This document shows, piece by piece, positions 9,494 through 19,236 of a stretch of 36,216 nucleotides of DNA. The stretch lies in assembly GCA_947307355.1 (NCBI GenBank), contig CAMZIV010000002.1:1-36216 (forward strand), given 5' to 3'. The first letter of the stretch is position 1. The number at the start of each line of letters is the position of its first letter. The notes below the pieces were generated by a model, which saw only the letters and a list, made by a program, of their open reading frames with translations, was not told where the DNA came from and did no database searches. Made by a program: the position numbers and the translations under genes. Source of the stretch: an uncultured Candidatus Saccharibacteria bacterium. Lineage in GTDB: Bacteria > Patescibacteriota > Saccharimonadia > Saccharimonadales > Saccharimonadaceae.

Positions 9494-11170
9494 ATGTTAA
9501 AAATAAAACACCAAAAAAGAGATCCGTTTGTTCCTCATCTTAGTATGTCGGCGCTTTTTAATCTGTCTAGTTTTCGCCATTGGAACGATGTGGTGGCTAA
9601 CCAAAAAGAAGTAGATTTTACACGTCGCGATTTGAAGCGCGATCGCAAGCTTCTTGCAAAGGCGATGTTGGGGCTCGGCGTAAAGGCTGGTGATATTGTT
9701 CTAGTGACGACCGGGCGTTCGCTTTATGACAATATTGTGATTTTCTTTGCGGCGAATAAAATCGGTGCGACGGTAAGTTTTTTGGATGAAAAAACTCCAC
9801 GAGACACCGTGGTGCATTATCTTGAAGAGTTTAATTCTCCTTTGCTTTTTACTTATAAAAAATCGATTATTCAAATTAGGACTTTGAAAAAAGAAGTTAA
9901 GACATTGAAAAATGTAATTAATCTTACTTCTGATTTTGATAATAAAAACTGGGGCGAGACGGTACTTGAGACATTTATGCTCGGTAAGTCATCGATTTTA
10001 AAATTTGCTGAAAACTACAGTGGGCATGTGCCGAAAAACGCTTTTAGTGCAAACAAGCCTGCATTAATTTCCTTCACTTCGGGTTCGACGTCTGGGCCAA
10101 AGCCAATGATTTTTACGAATAAGAATTTGATTGCATCGGCGATTTATTCAAAGGTGGCAAGTGGCGTAAAAATGTGGGACAAAAACCTACATACTTGGAT
10201 GAGCTATGTACATCTAGATTGTCCTTATGGGCTGGTGGTATCGATTTTGGCGCCGATTTGTGGTGGCGGTGAAGTGGTTTTGACGCCGGATATTGATGAA
10301 ACAAATCTTGATTATTACATGGGGAAGAATCCAAATACAATTTTTGGCATCCCTCCCCTTATAGAAGTGATGCCGACACTTAAAAAATCGACGGATATTT
10401 CTGGTCTTAAAATGTTCGCTTCGGGCGGTGAGAGATTGGAAAAGTCTGCTTCCCTCGCGGCTTTGGATTTTTTTAAAAAGCGTTGCGACAAGAACGTGAA
10501 AATCAGTAATGGCTATGGTGTGGGTGAGGCACTTGGTTTGATTTCTACCGCGGTAGGGTCTACGGCCTACAATCCGGATTCGGTGGGTAAAATTCCGGCT
10601 GGTGTGCATGTGATGGTGCTAGATCCAGAGACTGGCGAAGAGCTTGGGTTTGGCAAAACTGGTATGCTTTATGCTACTGGCAAGCATATTTTGACAGGTT
10701 ATTATAATCGTCCGGAGCTGAATGAAGAAAAAACGATGACGGTGAAAGGAAAGAAGTTTGTAAAGACTGGTGATCTGGCTTATGTGTCTGAAACTGGGTA
10801 TATTACCCTGGTGGGCCGCGCGACATTCTTTATTAATAACCTGCCGGCAAAAGTTTATTATGAAGTGGTGCGTGCTGCGATTTCTAAATCTGAGCTAGTT
10901 AAGAAATGCTATGTAGTGAAGGGTCCGGACAAAAAGTTGAAATTGGCTTCATATGCTTATGTGGTTTTGAATGATGGCGTGGCAAAAAGCGCTGAGACCC
11001 GTCGGGCGATCTTGAAGACTGCTGCAGAGCCATTTAATCTTGGCCGCCGCAGGATTACATTGAAGTCTTATGAAATTCCACATAAGGTGATTTTTCTAGA
11101 CGAACTGCCGCTTACTCGGGCTAGCAAGGTGGATTTTCGCAAGCTCGAAGCGATGAGCAAAAATTCTTGA
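9494..11170 (+). CDS. AMP-dependent synthetase/ligase (acyl-CoA/acyl-ACP synthetase-like)
   Basis: ANL superfamily motif SFTSGSTSGPKPMIFTNKNL; NGYGVGEALGLIS; YATGKHILTGYYNRPE; KTGDLAYV. Confidence 0.85.
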   Translation: MLKIKHQKRDPFVPHLSMSALFNLSSFRHWNDVVANQKEVDFTRRDLKRDRKLLAKAMLGLGVKAGDIVLVTTGRSLYDNIVIFFAANKIGATVSFLDEKTPRDTVVHYLEEFNSPLLFTYKKSIIQIRTLKKEVKTLKNVINLTSDFDNKNWGETVLETFMLGKSSILKFAENYSGHVPKNAFSANKPALISFTSGSTSGPKPMIFTNKNLIASAIYSKVASGVKMWDKNLHTWMSYVHLDCPYGLVVSILAPICGGGEVVLTPDIDETNLDYYMGKNPNTIFGIPPLIEVMPTLKKSTDISGLKMFASGGERLEKSASLAALDFFKKRCDKNVKISNGYGVGEALGLISTAVGSTAYNPDSVGKIPAGVHVMVLDPETGEELGFGKTGMLYATGKHILTGYYNRPELNEEKTMTVKGKKFVKTGDLAYVSETGYITLVGRATFFINNLPAKVYYEVVRAAISKSELVKKCYVVKGPDKKLKLASYAYVVLNDGVAKSAETRRAILKTAAEPFNLGRRRITLKSYEIPHKVIFLDELPLTRASKVDFRKLEAMSKNS

Positions 11171-11194
11171 TGTTTGTGATATAATGACCTTATT

Positions 11195-12022
11195 ATGATT
11201 ACGAAAGCTATTATTCCGGTAGCGGGCTGGGGCACTAGGCGCTTACCGATTACCAAGATTATAGAAAAATCAATGCTTCCTGTGGGCAATCGTCCCCTTG
11301 TGGATTATTCGGTACAGGATTTAATCAAGGCCGGTGTAAAGGATATTTACATGGTGGTTTCTAATGTGGAACCTTGCCAAGTGCGTGCGTTTTATCGTGA
11401 TAATCTGGCTTTGAATTTGTACCTAAAAGATCGTGGCAAAGAGGATAAGCTTGAAAAGGCTAAGACTTTGCCAGACGATGTAACGATTCACTATGTGGCA
11501 CAAGACCCATCTTCTAAGTATGGTACTGCAGTGCCGGTGGCGATGGTGGTGGAAGAATACCATATCGATGAGCCAGTGTTTGTATTTATGGGTGATGATT
11601 TTATCTGGAATCCAGATGGCCCTTCTGCAGCAGAATCTTTGCTTGCAGCAGTAAAGGATGATTCTGAATCGGCGCTCATGGCAATTGACCATCCAGAAGA
11701 AGCTATTATGAATGGTGGTGCTTTGACGATTGAAGATGAGAAAATCGTAAAAATTACCGAAAAACCAAAGCCAGAACAGGTGACTGGCCTTGCTAGCGTA
11801 AGTAAGTATATCTTGTCCCCTGCTATGCTTCAAGAAATTGTGAAATATGTAAAAGAAAACGATTTTGGTCCATTAGACCAAGAATATATGATTACCGACC
11901 CATTTGAGACTTACATCAAAAAAGGTGGTGTGTTCCGTGCGGCTCGCACTGATGGTGAATATCTTGATGGTGGAACCGTTGAGGGTTGGGTTCACGCAAA
12001 CAATGTAGTTTGTAAAAAGTAG
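11195..12022 (+). CDS. galU: UTP--glucose-1-phosphate uridylyltransferase
   Basis: MITKAIIPVAGWGTRRLPITKIIEKSMLPVGNRPLVDYSVQD; FVFMGDDF. Confidence 0.92.
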   Translation: MITKAIIPVAGWGTRRLPITKIIEKSMLPVGNRPLVDYSVQDLIKAGVKDIYMVVSNVEPCQVRAFYRDNLALNLYLKDRGKEDKLEKAKTLPDDVTIHYVAQDPSSKYGTAVPVAMVVEEYHIDEPVFVFMGDDFIWNPDGPSAAESLLAAVKDDSESALMAIDHPEEAIMNGGALTIEDEKIVKITEKPKPEQVTGLASVSKYILSPAMLQEIVKYVKENDFGPLDQEYMITDPFETYIKKGGVFRAARTDGEYLDGGTVEGWVHANNVVCKK

Positions 12023-12062
12023 TTTTTCTGTGGTATAATTTAACCATAAGGAGAATATTTTG

Positions 12063-12860
12063 ATGGAACAAAATCAAGCAATGCCAGGGCAGCCTACAAA
12101 TCCAGTAGTAGCCGCTTTGGAACAAACTGAGCCTGTGCAACCTGTGGCTGCTGCGCCTGTACAAGCGGCGCCGGCTCCAAAAAAGAAAAATAGCACGATG
12201 GCACTTGTAATTATATTATTGGTGCTTATTGCGTTAGGTGGGATTGGTTTTGGTGTGTGGGCCATGATGGACGGCAATGCGCGTGTAGAGACTGCGAAGA
12301 AAAATTGTAGCGGTTCTACCGAAGTGATTACGAATTGTGATGTGGATGGAAATAACGGTGGCGATAGTGATGGTACTGGTACAAATACTAGTACGGACAC
12401 AACTCCAATATTTAAGAACCCAGTGATTTCTTCTACGGTTGGGAACTATAATGTTTCAATTAATGAGACGGTAGTCATCAGCAATGATAAAAGTCTGAAC
12501 ATTAATGTAAAAAATGGCGAAGTAGTTGGTTGTCATTATTCTGTTGGTGGCGATTGTACAATTAGTGGAATTAGTGGAAAAATTTTTAAAATGTCTGAAT
12601 TTGGCGCAGGCCAAGACATTGAAGGTTTTTATCAGGGTTTTCTAATGGAGGATGGTACAGTTCAATACTTTGGTCTAAAGGATGCTAGTGAAAAGACGAA
12701 TTATAGTATTGAAGGAACATTAAAGATAAATGGGAAAGTAAAAGACATTATTAGCGTCGGTGCTCTAGAAACTGGACGCGAGGTGGGTGGTTTCGGAACG
12801 AGCTTATTTATACTTAGCGACGGTAGCATTGTAATGTTTGATATTTCAATGTTACAATAA
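12063..12860 (+). CDS. Hypothetical single-pass membrane protein with Pro/Ala-rich N-terminus and extracytoplasmic C-terminus
   Basis: ORF with one TM segment (TMALVIILLVLIALGGIGFGVWAMM); SD AAGGAG. Confidence 0.75.
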   Translation: MEQNQAMPGQPTNPVVAALEQTEPVQPVAAAPVQAAPAPKKKNSTMALVIILLVLIALGGIGFGVWAMMDGNARVETAKKNCSGSTEVITNCDVDGNNGGDSDGTGTNTSTDTTPIFKNPVISSTVGNYNVSINETVVISNDKSLNINVKNGEVVGCHYSVGGDCTISGISGKIFKMSEFGAGQDIEGFYQGFLMEDGTVQYFGLKDASEKTNYSIEGTLKINGKVKDIISVGALETGREVGGFGTSLFILSDGSIVMFDISMLQ

Positions 12861-12880
12861 AAACAGAGGTAAATTTGGTG

Positions 12881-12911
12881 AATTAGCACTCTTGCATAAT
12901 GAGTGCTAATT
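12881..12911. promoter_or_regulatory. CIRCE operator (HrcA site) upstream of clpC
   Basis: TTAGCACTC-TTGCATAAT-GAGTGCTAA matches the CIRCE consensus exactly, with arms extended to 11 bp. Confidence 0.95.
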
Positions 12912-12926
12912 TGCTACAATGGGGGT

Positions 12927-15395
12927 ATGCAAGAAGAATTTAGTGAGATTATGAACCGGCTAAGTGAGAACGCACGTTTTGCGCTCCAGAAGGCCGATTT
13001 TTATAGCAAGAGATACAACAATGGTTATATGGGCACTGAGCATTTGCTGCTTGGAATTATGTCGATTGATACTTCTACTGGTGCAAAGATGATTCGCGAA
13101 AGCGGCGCAACTTTAGAAGAAGTGGAGAAGGCTTTGAATAAAGTTGCGGTGGAAGTGCCGGGCTCGGATATGGCAATGATGTCACTGTCTGAAGCGGTGA
13201 TTTTGACGCTTCGGATGGCGCAGAATTACACTCGCGAAAATGGTTTAACTGTAATTGGTACCGAGCATATCCTTCACGCCCTGCTCTCTCAGCCAAATTC
13301 TCGCGCTTCTCTTATTCTGTCTGGCCTAAGTGTTGATACTGAAAAACTATTGATTGATATTGAAGATTTGGTTGAAGAACAAACCAAAGATGAAAAATTG
13401 AAAGCCGAAAAAGCCAAGTATGTAAAAGGCGGTGGATTGAAGTTTTTAAAACGTTACGGTAAGGATCTTACCGAAGAAGCTCGCGCAGGAAAACTCGATA
13501 CTGTAATCGGCCGCGAAAACGAGATTGAGCGGGTGGTGACAGTTCTCTCTCGCCGCACTAAGTCTAATCCGGTACTCATTGGTGAGGCTGGCGTGGGTAA
13601 AACCGCGATTGTGGAAGGCCTGGCGATGCGTATTGTCAAAAACGAAGTGCCAGGAAACTTGATTGGCAAGCATATTTATCAGGTAGACTTAAGCTCGGTG
13701 GTGGCCGGAACTAAATTCCGTGGTGAATTTGAGGAACGCATTAAGGGGATTATTGATGAAGCTACTGGCGACGATTCGGTACTACTATTTATTGATGAAA
13801 TTCATCTGCTTTGTGGTGCAGGATCTTCTGAAGGTTCGATGGATGCGGCAAATATTTTGAAGCCAGCACTTGCGCGCAATACAATTAATTTGATTGGTGC
13901 GACAACTCTTGATGAATATCGTAAATCGATTGAAAAGGACAAGGCTCTTTCCCGCCGTTTCCAAACTGTGATGGTAGAAGAACCAAGCGCGGCGGTAACT
14001 TTGCGCATTTTGAAGGGAATTAAAAGCCATTATGAAACACATCACGGTGTAGTGATTCCCGACTCGATTTTGGAGACGGCAATTACGATGAGCCAAAGAT
14101 ATATCAACGATCGGTTTATGCCGGATAAGGTGATTGATATTATTGATGAGGCTTCGGCGATTTGCAAGGTGGCTGCGGATAAAAAAGGTGGCGGTAAATA
14201 CAAGAAGATGAAGATTGAGGCTCAGCAACTAGAGAATAAGATTTCTGATGCGGCGGATAAAGAAGATTACGAAAAAGCCGCGGAATACAAGACGGAGCTG
14301 GCCAAACTTGAACAGGAAATTAAAAAACTTGAAAAATCTGGTGTGAAAGCTACTGAAAACCCGAAATTAACAGAAGAAAAATTGGCTACGGCAGTTTCCC
14401 TTAAGACCGGGATTCCGGTTTCTAAAGTGCATGGGTCTGAAATGAAGATGCTGATGAACCTTGAGGAAGAACTGAAGCAGTCTGTGGTTGGGCAAGATGA
14501 AGCAATTAAAGCGGTGGCAAAGGCGATTCGTAGAGGCCGTAGTGGTATTGCAGACTCACGTCGCCCAATCGGTTCTTTCCTGTTTATGGGGCCAACTGGC
14601 GTAGGCAAAACCGAGCTTGCTCGCGTGATTGCGCGCGAAGTGTTTGGTGGTGAGAACGCGCTGGTAAAAATCGATATGTCTGAGTTTGGCGAAAAACACA
14701 ATGTTTCGCGCCTTGTAGGTGCGCCGGCTGGTTATATCGGCTACGATGATGGCGGCAAGCTTACTGAGGCTGTGCGCCGCAAGCCATACTCGGTAATTCT
14801 CTTTGATGAGATTGAAAAGGCGCATCCGGATGTGTTTAATCTCCTGCTCCAGATTTTGGAGGACGGTGTGCTTACGGATGGCCAAGGTAATAAGATTAAA
14901 TTTAATAATACAATTGTAATTCTAACTTCTAATCTTGGGTCGGCGGATATGTACCGCGAGAGCGAACTTGGCTTTACTGCGCGAACGGCTAAGGATAAAA
15001 AAGCGCTTGAACAAGAGTATGAAGAGAACAAAGAATATGCGATGAAGGCGCTCAAAAAGGTGATGCGCCCAGAGCTAATTAACCGTCTCGATAATATTTT
15101 GGTATTCCATGCCCTTACCCGCCAAAACGTCGAAAAAATCTTTGATAATCTGATCAACGACCTTCGCAAGCGTTTGGCGACTAAGGGAATTGGTATCAAA
15201 ATTGATGAAAAGGCTAAGGAATATTTGATAAAAGAGGGTTATGATCCGAAGAATGGCGCAAGACCGCTACGCCGCAAGATCGAAGATGAGGTTGAATCAT
15301 TGCTTTCCGAAGAGATTATTTCTGAAAAATTAAAAAAGGGAGATATCCCAGTTTTGAAACTAAATAAAGGTAAATTAACTTTAGTAAAGGAGTAA
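12927..15395 (+). CDS. clpC: ATP-dependent Clp protease ATP-binding subunit ClpC
   Basis: Clp N-domain, two AAA+ modules ([16 protein letters not shown]), UVR-like middle region; start at MQEEFSEIM placed 6 nt after TACAAT. Confidence 0.95.
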   Translation: MQEEFSEIMNRLSENARFALQKADFYSKRYNNGYMGTEHLLLGIMSIDTSTGAKMIRESGATLEEVEKALNKVAVEVPGSDMAMMSLSEAVILTLRMAQNYTRENGLTVIGTEHILHALLSQPNSRASLILSGLSVDTEKLLIDIEDLVEEQTKDEKLKAEKAKYVKGGGLKFLKRYGKDLTEEARAGKLDTVIGRENEIERVVTVLSRRTKSNPVLIGEAGVGKTAIVEGLAMRIVKNEVPGNLIGKHIYQVDLSSVVAGTKFRGEFEERIKGIIDEATGDDSVLLFIDEIHLLCGAGSSEGSMDAANILKPALARNTINLIGATTLDEYRKSIEKDKALSRRFQTVMVEEPSAAVTLRILKGIKSHYETHHGVVIPDSILETAITMSQRYINDRFMPDKVIDIIDEASAICKVAADKKGGGKYKKMKIEAQQLENKISDAADKEDYEKAAEYKTELAKLEQEIKKLEKSGVKATENPKLTEEKLATAVSLKTGIPVSKVHGSEMKMLMNLEEELKQSVVGQDEAIKAVAKAIRRGRSGIADSRRPIGSFLFMGPTGVGKTELARVIAREVFGGENALVKIDMSEFGEKHNVSRLVGAPAGYIGYDDGGKLTEAVRRKPYSVILFDEIEKAHPDVFNLLLQILEDGVLTDGQGNKIKFNNTIVILTSNLGSADMYRESELGFTARTAKDKKALEQEYEENKEYAMKALKKVMRPELINRLDNILVFHALTRQNVEKIFDNLINDLRKRLATKGIGIKIDEKAKEYLIKEGYDPKNGARPLRRKIEDEVESLLSEEIISEKLKKGDIPVLKLNKGKLTLVKE

Positions 15396-15396
15396 T

Positions 15397-15978
15397 ATGA
15401 AAGATTATCTAGTACCAACAGTGGTGGAAGAGACCAACAAAGGGGAGCGCGCATACGATATTTATTCGCGCCTTCTAAACGACCGTATTATTTTTCTTGG
15501 TGAGGATGTAAATGCACATACGGCAAATCTCGTGGTGGCACAGCTACTTTATCTTGCGCACGAAGATCCAAAGAAACCTATTAAACTTTATATTAATTCC
15601 CCAGGCGGCTCTGTGTATGATGGCCTCGCGATTATTGATACGATGAATTTTATTGAGCCGGATGTAGAAACTATCGGTATTGGCCTTCAGGCTTCTATGG
15701 GAGCGATGCTTCTCTCTTCTGGGGCTAAGGGCAAGAGATATTGTCTTCCAAATGCTCGTATTATGATTCACCAGCCATCTTCTGGCACAGAAGGTAAGAT
15801 TACAGACCAGGAAATCATGCTTCGTGAAGGTGTATTTCTTAAAAAGCGCTTAGCGGAGATTTTTGCAAAAAATACAGGGAAGACTTTGGCGCAAGTAGAG
15901 AAGGATATGGACCGCGACAATTGGATGAGCGCCGAAGAGGCCAAAAAGTACGGTATTATTGACGAAATTATCAAATAA
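15397..15978 (+). CDS. clpP: ATP-dependent Clp protease proteolytic subunit ClpP
   Basis: [43 protein letters not shown]; directly follows clpC. Confidence 0.97.
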   Translation: MKDYLVPTVVEETNKGERAYDIYSRLLNDRIIFLGEDVNAHTANLVVAQLLYLAHEDPKKPIKLYINSPGGSVYDGLAIIDTMNFIEPDVETIGIGLQASMGAMLLSSGAKGKRYCLPNARIMIHQPSSGTEGKITDQEIMLREGVFLKKRLAEIFAKNTGKTLAQVEKDMDRDNWMSAEEAKKYGIIDEIIK

Positions 15979-15993
15979 TATTATAATACCCCT

Positions 15994-16098
15994 ATGGCAA
16001 GAAAATTTGTAATGAAACCTGTTGCAAAACAAAATCGCAACAATAATCACAAACACAGCGACAAGAGAAAACACCCAAGACTCAAGAATGGTCGCTAA
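15994..16098 (+). CDS. Small (34 aa) highly basic protein, function unknown: MARKFVMKPVAKQNRNNNHKHSDKRKHPRLKNGR
   Basis: TTATAAT 6 nt before ATG and an intrinsic terminator immediately after the stop; below the ORF-track size cutoff. Confidence 0.65.
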   Translation: MARKFVMKPVAKQNRNNNHKHSDKRKHPRLKNGR

Positions 16099-16126
16099 AA
16101 TAAGGCCCAAAAAGGCCTTATTTTTT
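16097..16126 (+). terminator. Intrinsic terminator
   Basis: AAAATAAGGCC-CAAAAA-GGCCTTATTTTTT. Confidence 0.9.
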
Positions 16127-16144
16127 ATGATTTTTTACAGGGGT

Positions 16145-16170
16145 AAAGTGCCAAAAGCACTTGCTTTTTT
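16145..16170 (+). terminator. Second, tandem intrinsic terminator
   Basis: AAGTGC-CAAAA-GCACTT followed by GCTTTTTT. Confidence 0.8.
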
Positions 16171-16244
16171 AGGGAAAGTGTGATATAATTAGGGTATAGG
16201 TACCAATGGTGGTATACTCGTAGTTTTACAAGGAGGTAATAGAT

Positions 16245-17183
16245 ATGAAAAAACTACTCACTTTTTTGATTTCATTTTTACTAGTTGTTATGGTAGTAGC
16301 TTGTACAGAGAACGTTTCTGCCATTGGTGGAGACGATATCGATGACAGCAATCCCATAATAGATTCGGTTGACGACCCTCAGCCGATAGAATTGAATCCG
16401 GTTGTGGTAGACCCTGATCCGGAGCCCGTAGTGGCGCCTGATCCTGAGCCCGAACCCGAGCCTCAGATTGATCCTAATGAACAACTCACTTGGGACTATC
16501 TCGAGGTGGATGAAGCTTGGCTTAAAAGTTATGGCGGAGTAGGACTAAAGCGTGATGGAAAATTATATTCGTTGTGTGACGAAACCATGCCAGAAAGCTT
16601 TAATAGAACTGGAATGGGATTTAAAATCTATGAACAGTCTTATATAGGGGCTTGTGGTGATTGGGGTGACGATAACCTTATCATGGATGATCGCTTTGTG
16701 ATCCCTTGTGTGAATGGCTCTAGTGACGACGTTTGTTGGTATGGTGAAGCGATTGATTCTTTGAAGTTAGTCCCTATGCATCTAAAAGGTTATACTGTAC
16801 CTGTTATGCAAGATTGGAATATTTGCAACAATCTCTACATTTATGATAAAAGAGAGTTTCCCACGAACGATGTGACTGTAATCTATGATTATAAAAGTAA
16901 ATCTACGCGGTTAATTGATATTAACGGCAATGATGTTTTTTCTAGCTTTAGAGAGCTAAATCATGGTGAAACATACACATTGAAGTGGAATGATGGGACA
17001 GAACGCGAAGAGTCGTTTGAAGCATTCTGGAGGTATTATGAGCCAACTGGAGAAGAAACAATTACCGTGGCAAGTATACCTACGGATGACTCGCAAGTTT
17101 GTAAATTAAATTTTTCATCTATACCTTCAGGACTGTATTTTATAGTTGAATGCTATGGTATGGTCGAAATCAAAAACGATTAA
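16245..17183 (+). CDS. Putative secreted lipoprotein with Asp/Glu-Pro-rich linker
   Basis: MKKLLTFLISFLLVVMVVAC lipobox-like signal peptide; PDPEPVVAPDPEPEPEP linker; strong SD AAGGAGGT. Confidence 0.75.
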   Translation: MKKLLTFLISFLLVVMVVACTENVSAIGGDDIDDSNPIIDSVDDPQPIELNPVVVDPDPEPVVAPDPEPEPEPQIDPNEQLTWDYLEVDEAWLKSYGGVGLKRDGKLYSLCDETMPESFNRTGMGFKIYEQSYIGACGDWGDDNLIMDDRFVIPCVNGSSDDVCWYGEAIDSLKLVPMHLKGYTVPVMQDWNICNNLYIYDKREFPTNDVTVIYDYKSKSTRLIDINGNDVFSSFRELNHGETYTLKWNDGTEREESFEAFWRYYEPTGEETITVASIPTDDSQVCKLNFSSIPSGLYFIVECYGMVEIKND

Positions 17184-17202
17184 TGGTTAGCTTAGGCTAA
17201 TC

Positions 17203-17230
17203 AAAAAGCGCTGCAATTGCAGCGCTTTTT
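17203..17230. terminator. Bidirectional terminator between the convergent lipoprotein and tsaB genes
   Basis: AAAAAGCGCTGCAATTGCAGCGCTTTTT is a perfect 28-bp palindrome. Confidence 0.9.
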
Positions 17231-17236
17231 CATTGT

Positions 17237-17569
17237 TTATTTTTTTGGAGCGGAGATATTGGCTCCGCGGCCGTAATCAGGGAGAATGATTTGGTGTTTT
17301 TCTCCATGGTGGTCGTATAGTGGGATATTTAGCTCTGATGCAAGAGTATTTACTACGCTAGCACCGATGCGAAGTCCAGTAAATGAGCCTGGGCCAGACA
17401 TAAGGGTGATCTCGGTGATATCTTGCCAGGTAGCGTTGTTTTCTGCGAGCTTATCACGAATAAACCCAAGAAGATTTTCGGCTAAATCACGGCCAGATTC
17501 CCATTCGTAGGTTTTGCCATCTAACTTAAGAATGGTGGTAGGTGTGGATGTGTCTAGATGGAGCTTCAT
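17237..17569 (-). CDS. tsaB: TsaB-like tRNA threonylcarbamoyladenosine biosynthesis protein, short form (110 aa)
   Basis: MKLHLDTSTPTTILKL...ITLMSGPGSFTGLRIGASVVNTLASELNIPLYD; overlaps tsaE by 4 bp. Confidence 0.85.
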   Translation of the reverse strand: MKLHLDTSTPTTILKLDGKTYEWESGRDLAENLLGFIRDKLAENNATWQDITEITLMSGPGSFTGLRIGASVVNTLASELNIPLYDHHGEKHQIILPDYGRGANISAPKK

Positions 17570-17970
17570 AATGTTACCTCGCGAGTGTCATCTTCGTTGT
17601 AACTGATGGTGATTTTAATGTGGTTTTCTGGAAGTAAATTTGCTACAGAATCTGCCCATTCGATAATGACGATATTATTTGGATTGCCAATACTTTCTGA
17701 TAGGTCTTCGGACATAAGACCAGGATCTGGCAAACGATAAAAATCATAATGGACAAGGTTTTTGCCGCCAGGAAGAGCATAGGTTTTGGAAATGGTAAAA
17801 CTAGGGCTGGTAATAGACTCTTTTACCCCTAACCCTTCGGCGAGACCGCGGGTAAAAGTGGTTTTGCCAGCGCCGACATCACCAAGTAGTTCGATTACCT
17901 GGCCTGGAGAAACCTTTTTGGCAAACTCTTTGCCGAAGTCTAACATTTCTTGCTCTGAAGCGATTTTCAT
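17566..17970 (-). CDS. tsaE: TsaE, tRNA threonylcarbamoyladenosine biosynthesis ATPase
   Basis: ELLGDVGAGKTTFTRGLAEGLGV, SPSFTISKTY, HYDFYRL. Confidence 0.95.
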   Translation of the reverse strand: MKIASEQEMLDFGKEFAKKVSPGQVIELLGDVGAGKTTFTRGLAEGLGVKESITSPSFTISKTYALPGGKNLVHYDFYRLPDPGLMSEDLSESIGNPNNIVIIEWADSVANLLPENHIKITISYNEDDTREVTL

Positions 17971-17984
17971 TATATAATTATATC
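17971..17984. promoter_or_regulatory. Symmetric bidirectional -10 element shared by tsaE (-) and murC (+)
   Basis: TATATAATTATATC; ATATAATTATAT is palindromic; TATAAT lies 6 nt from each ATG. Confidence 0.75.
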
Positions 17985-19202
17985 ATGAATATATATATTT
18001 CTGGTATATCTGGCACCGGTATGGGTCCTTTGGCATTGATGGCAAAGGCAGCGGGGCACAATGTAAACGGTTCGGATCTTAGTAAAGGTGCAGTTTATGA
18101 TGAATTAGTGAAGGCTGGAATCGATGTATTTATCGGTGAGCAGGACGGCGAGTTTTTGAAGAAAAAAATGGAAAGTGGCGTGGACTGGTTTGTTTACACT
18201 TCGGCTTTACCAGATACTCATGCAGAATTAGTGTTGGTGCGCGAGGCTGGAATTAAATGCACTAAGCGTGATGATTTTACGGCTTTTCTCGTAAATGAAT
18301 TGGGGCTAAAAATGGTGGCGGTGGCAGGAACTCATGGCAAGACTACGACTACGGCAATGATTGTATGGGCTGCGCTAAAACTTGGTTTGCCAGTTTCTTA
18401 TATAGTGGGGACCACGCTTGGTTTTGCTCCGAGCGGCGCATACAATGAAGGCGACCAATTCTTTATTTACGAAGCAGACGAATATGATAGAAATTTCTTG
18501 AAATATAATCCGTGGCTTGCGGTGATTCCGGCGATTTCTTACGATCACCCAGATATTTATCCAACTCGTGAGGATTATATAAAAGCTTTTGAACAGTTTA
18601 TGAACCAAAGTGAAGTGGTAGTACGTGAACCAGAAACGACAGACTTCAAAATTGCGGGCGAAGCAAGAAGGTTTGATGCTGGACTGGCGGCGGAGGCTGT
18701 TAGCGAAATGGCTCCAGATTTAGAAAAAAATAGAATTGTTGGAACTTTGAATGAATTCCCAGGGGTGGGTAGGAGATTTGAAAAGTTGGCAGATGGCGTA
18801 TATACGGATTATGCGCATCATCCAGAAGAAATTTCAGCTACGATGGATGTAGCTAGGGACGAAGCGGAACTGCGTGGACTAAAGGGCGTGGTGGTAGCTT
18901 ATCAACCGCATCAAAATACGCGCCAGCATGAAGTGGCGGAAGGATACTATGATGCGTTTGTTGGTGCGGAAAAGATCTTTTGGCTTCCAACTTATCTTAC
19001 GCGAGAGAACCCAGATTTGCCAGTGCTTACACCACATGATTTGATTGAAAAATTGGCAAATGCGGATGTGGCGGAGCCAGCCGAAATGAATGATGAACTA
19101 TTTAATACTTTAATGAAGTATCGCGATGATGGGTATTTAGTGCTTTTGATGACGGCTGGACCGGCAGACAATTGGCTACGAGAAAAACTCGTAAAAAACT
19201 AG
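17985..19202 (+). CDS. murC: Mur ligase family protein, UDP-N-acetylmuramate--L-alanine ligase-like
   Basis: ISGISGTGMGPLALMAKAAGHNVNGSD; VAGTHGKTTTTAMI; EADEYDRNFL; YAHHPEEI. Confidence 0.85.
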   Translation: MNIYISGISGTGMGPLALMAKAAGHNVNGSDLSKGAVYDELVKAGIDVFIGEQDGEFLKKKMESGVDWFVYTSALPDTHAELVLVREAGIKCTKRDDFTAFLVNELGLKMVAVAGTHGKTTTTAMIVWAALKLGLPVSYIVGTTLGFAPSGAYNEGDQFFIYEADEYDRNFLKYNPWLAVIPAISYDHPDIYPTREDYIKAFEQFMNQSEVVVREPETTDFKIAGEARRFDAGLAAEAVSEMAPDLEKNRIVGTLNEFPGVGRRFEKLADGVYTDYAHHPEEISATMDVARDEAELRGLKGVVVAYQPHQNTRQHEVAEGYYDAFVGAEKIFWLPTYLTRENPDLPVLTPHDLIEKLANADVAEPAEMNDELFNTLMKYRDDGYLVLLMTAGPADNWLREKLVKN

Positions 19203-19236
19203 TGCTTTTTGATTGTGATTATGCTAAAATAAGAGC

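Noticed and set aside
15850-16110. 86-aa minus ORF overlapping clpP and the 34-aa gene
   Set aside because: Antisense to a better supported unit with promoter and terminator; no plausible start signals.
16185-16225. Imperfect dyad GTATAGGTACCAATGGTGGTATAC in the lipoprotein leader as a repressor operator
   Set aside because: Symmetry is weak and may be chance in a short AT-rich leader.
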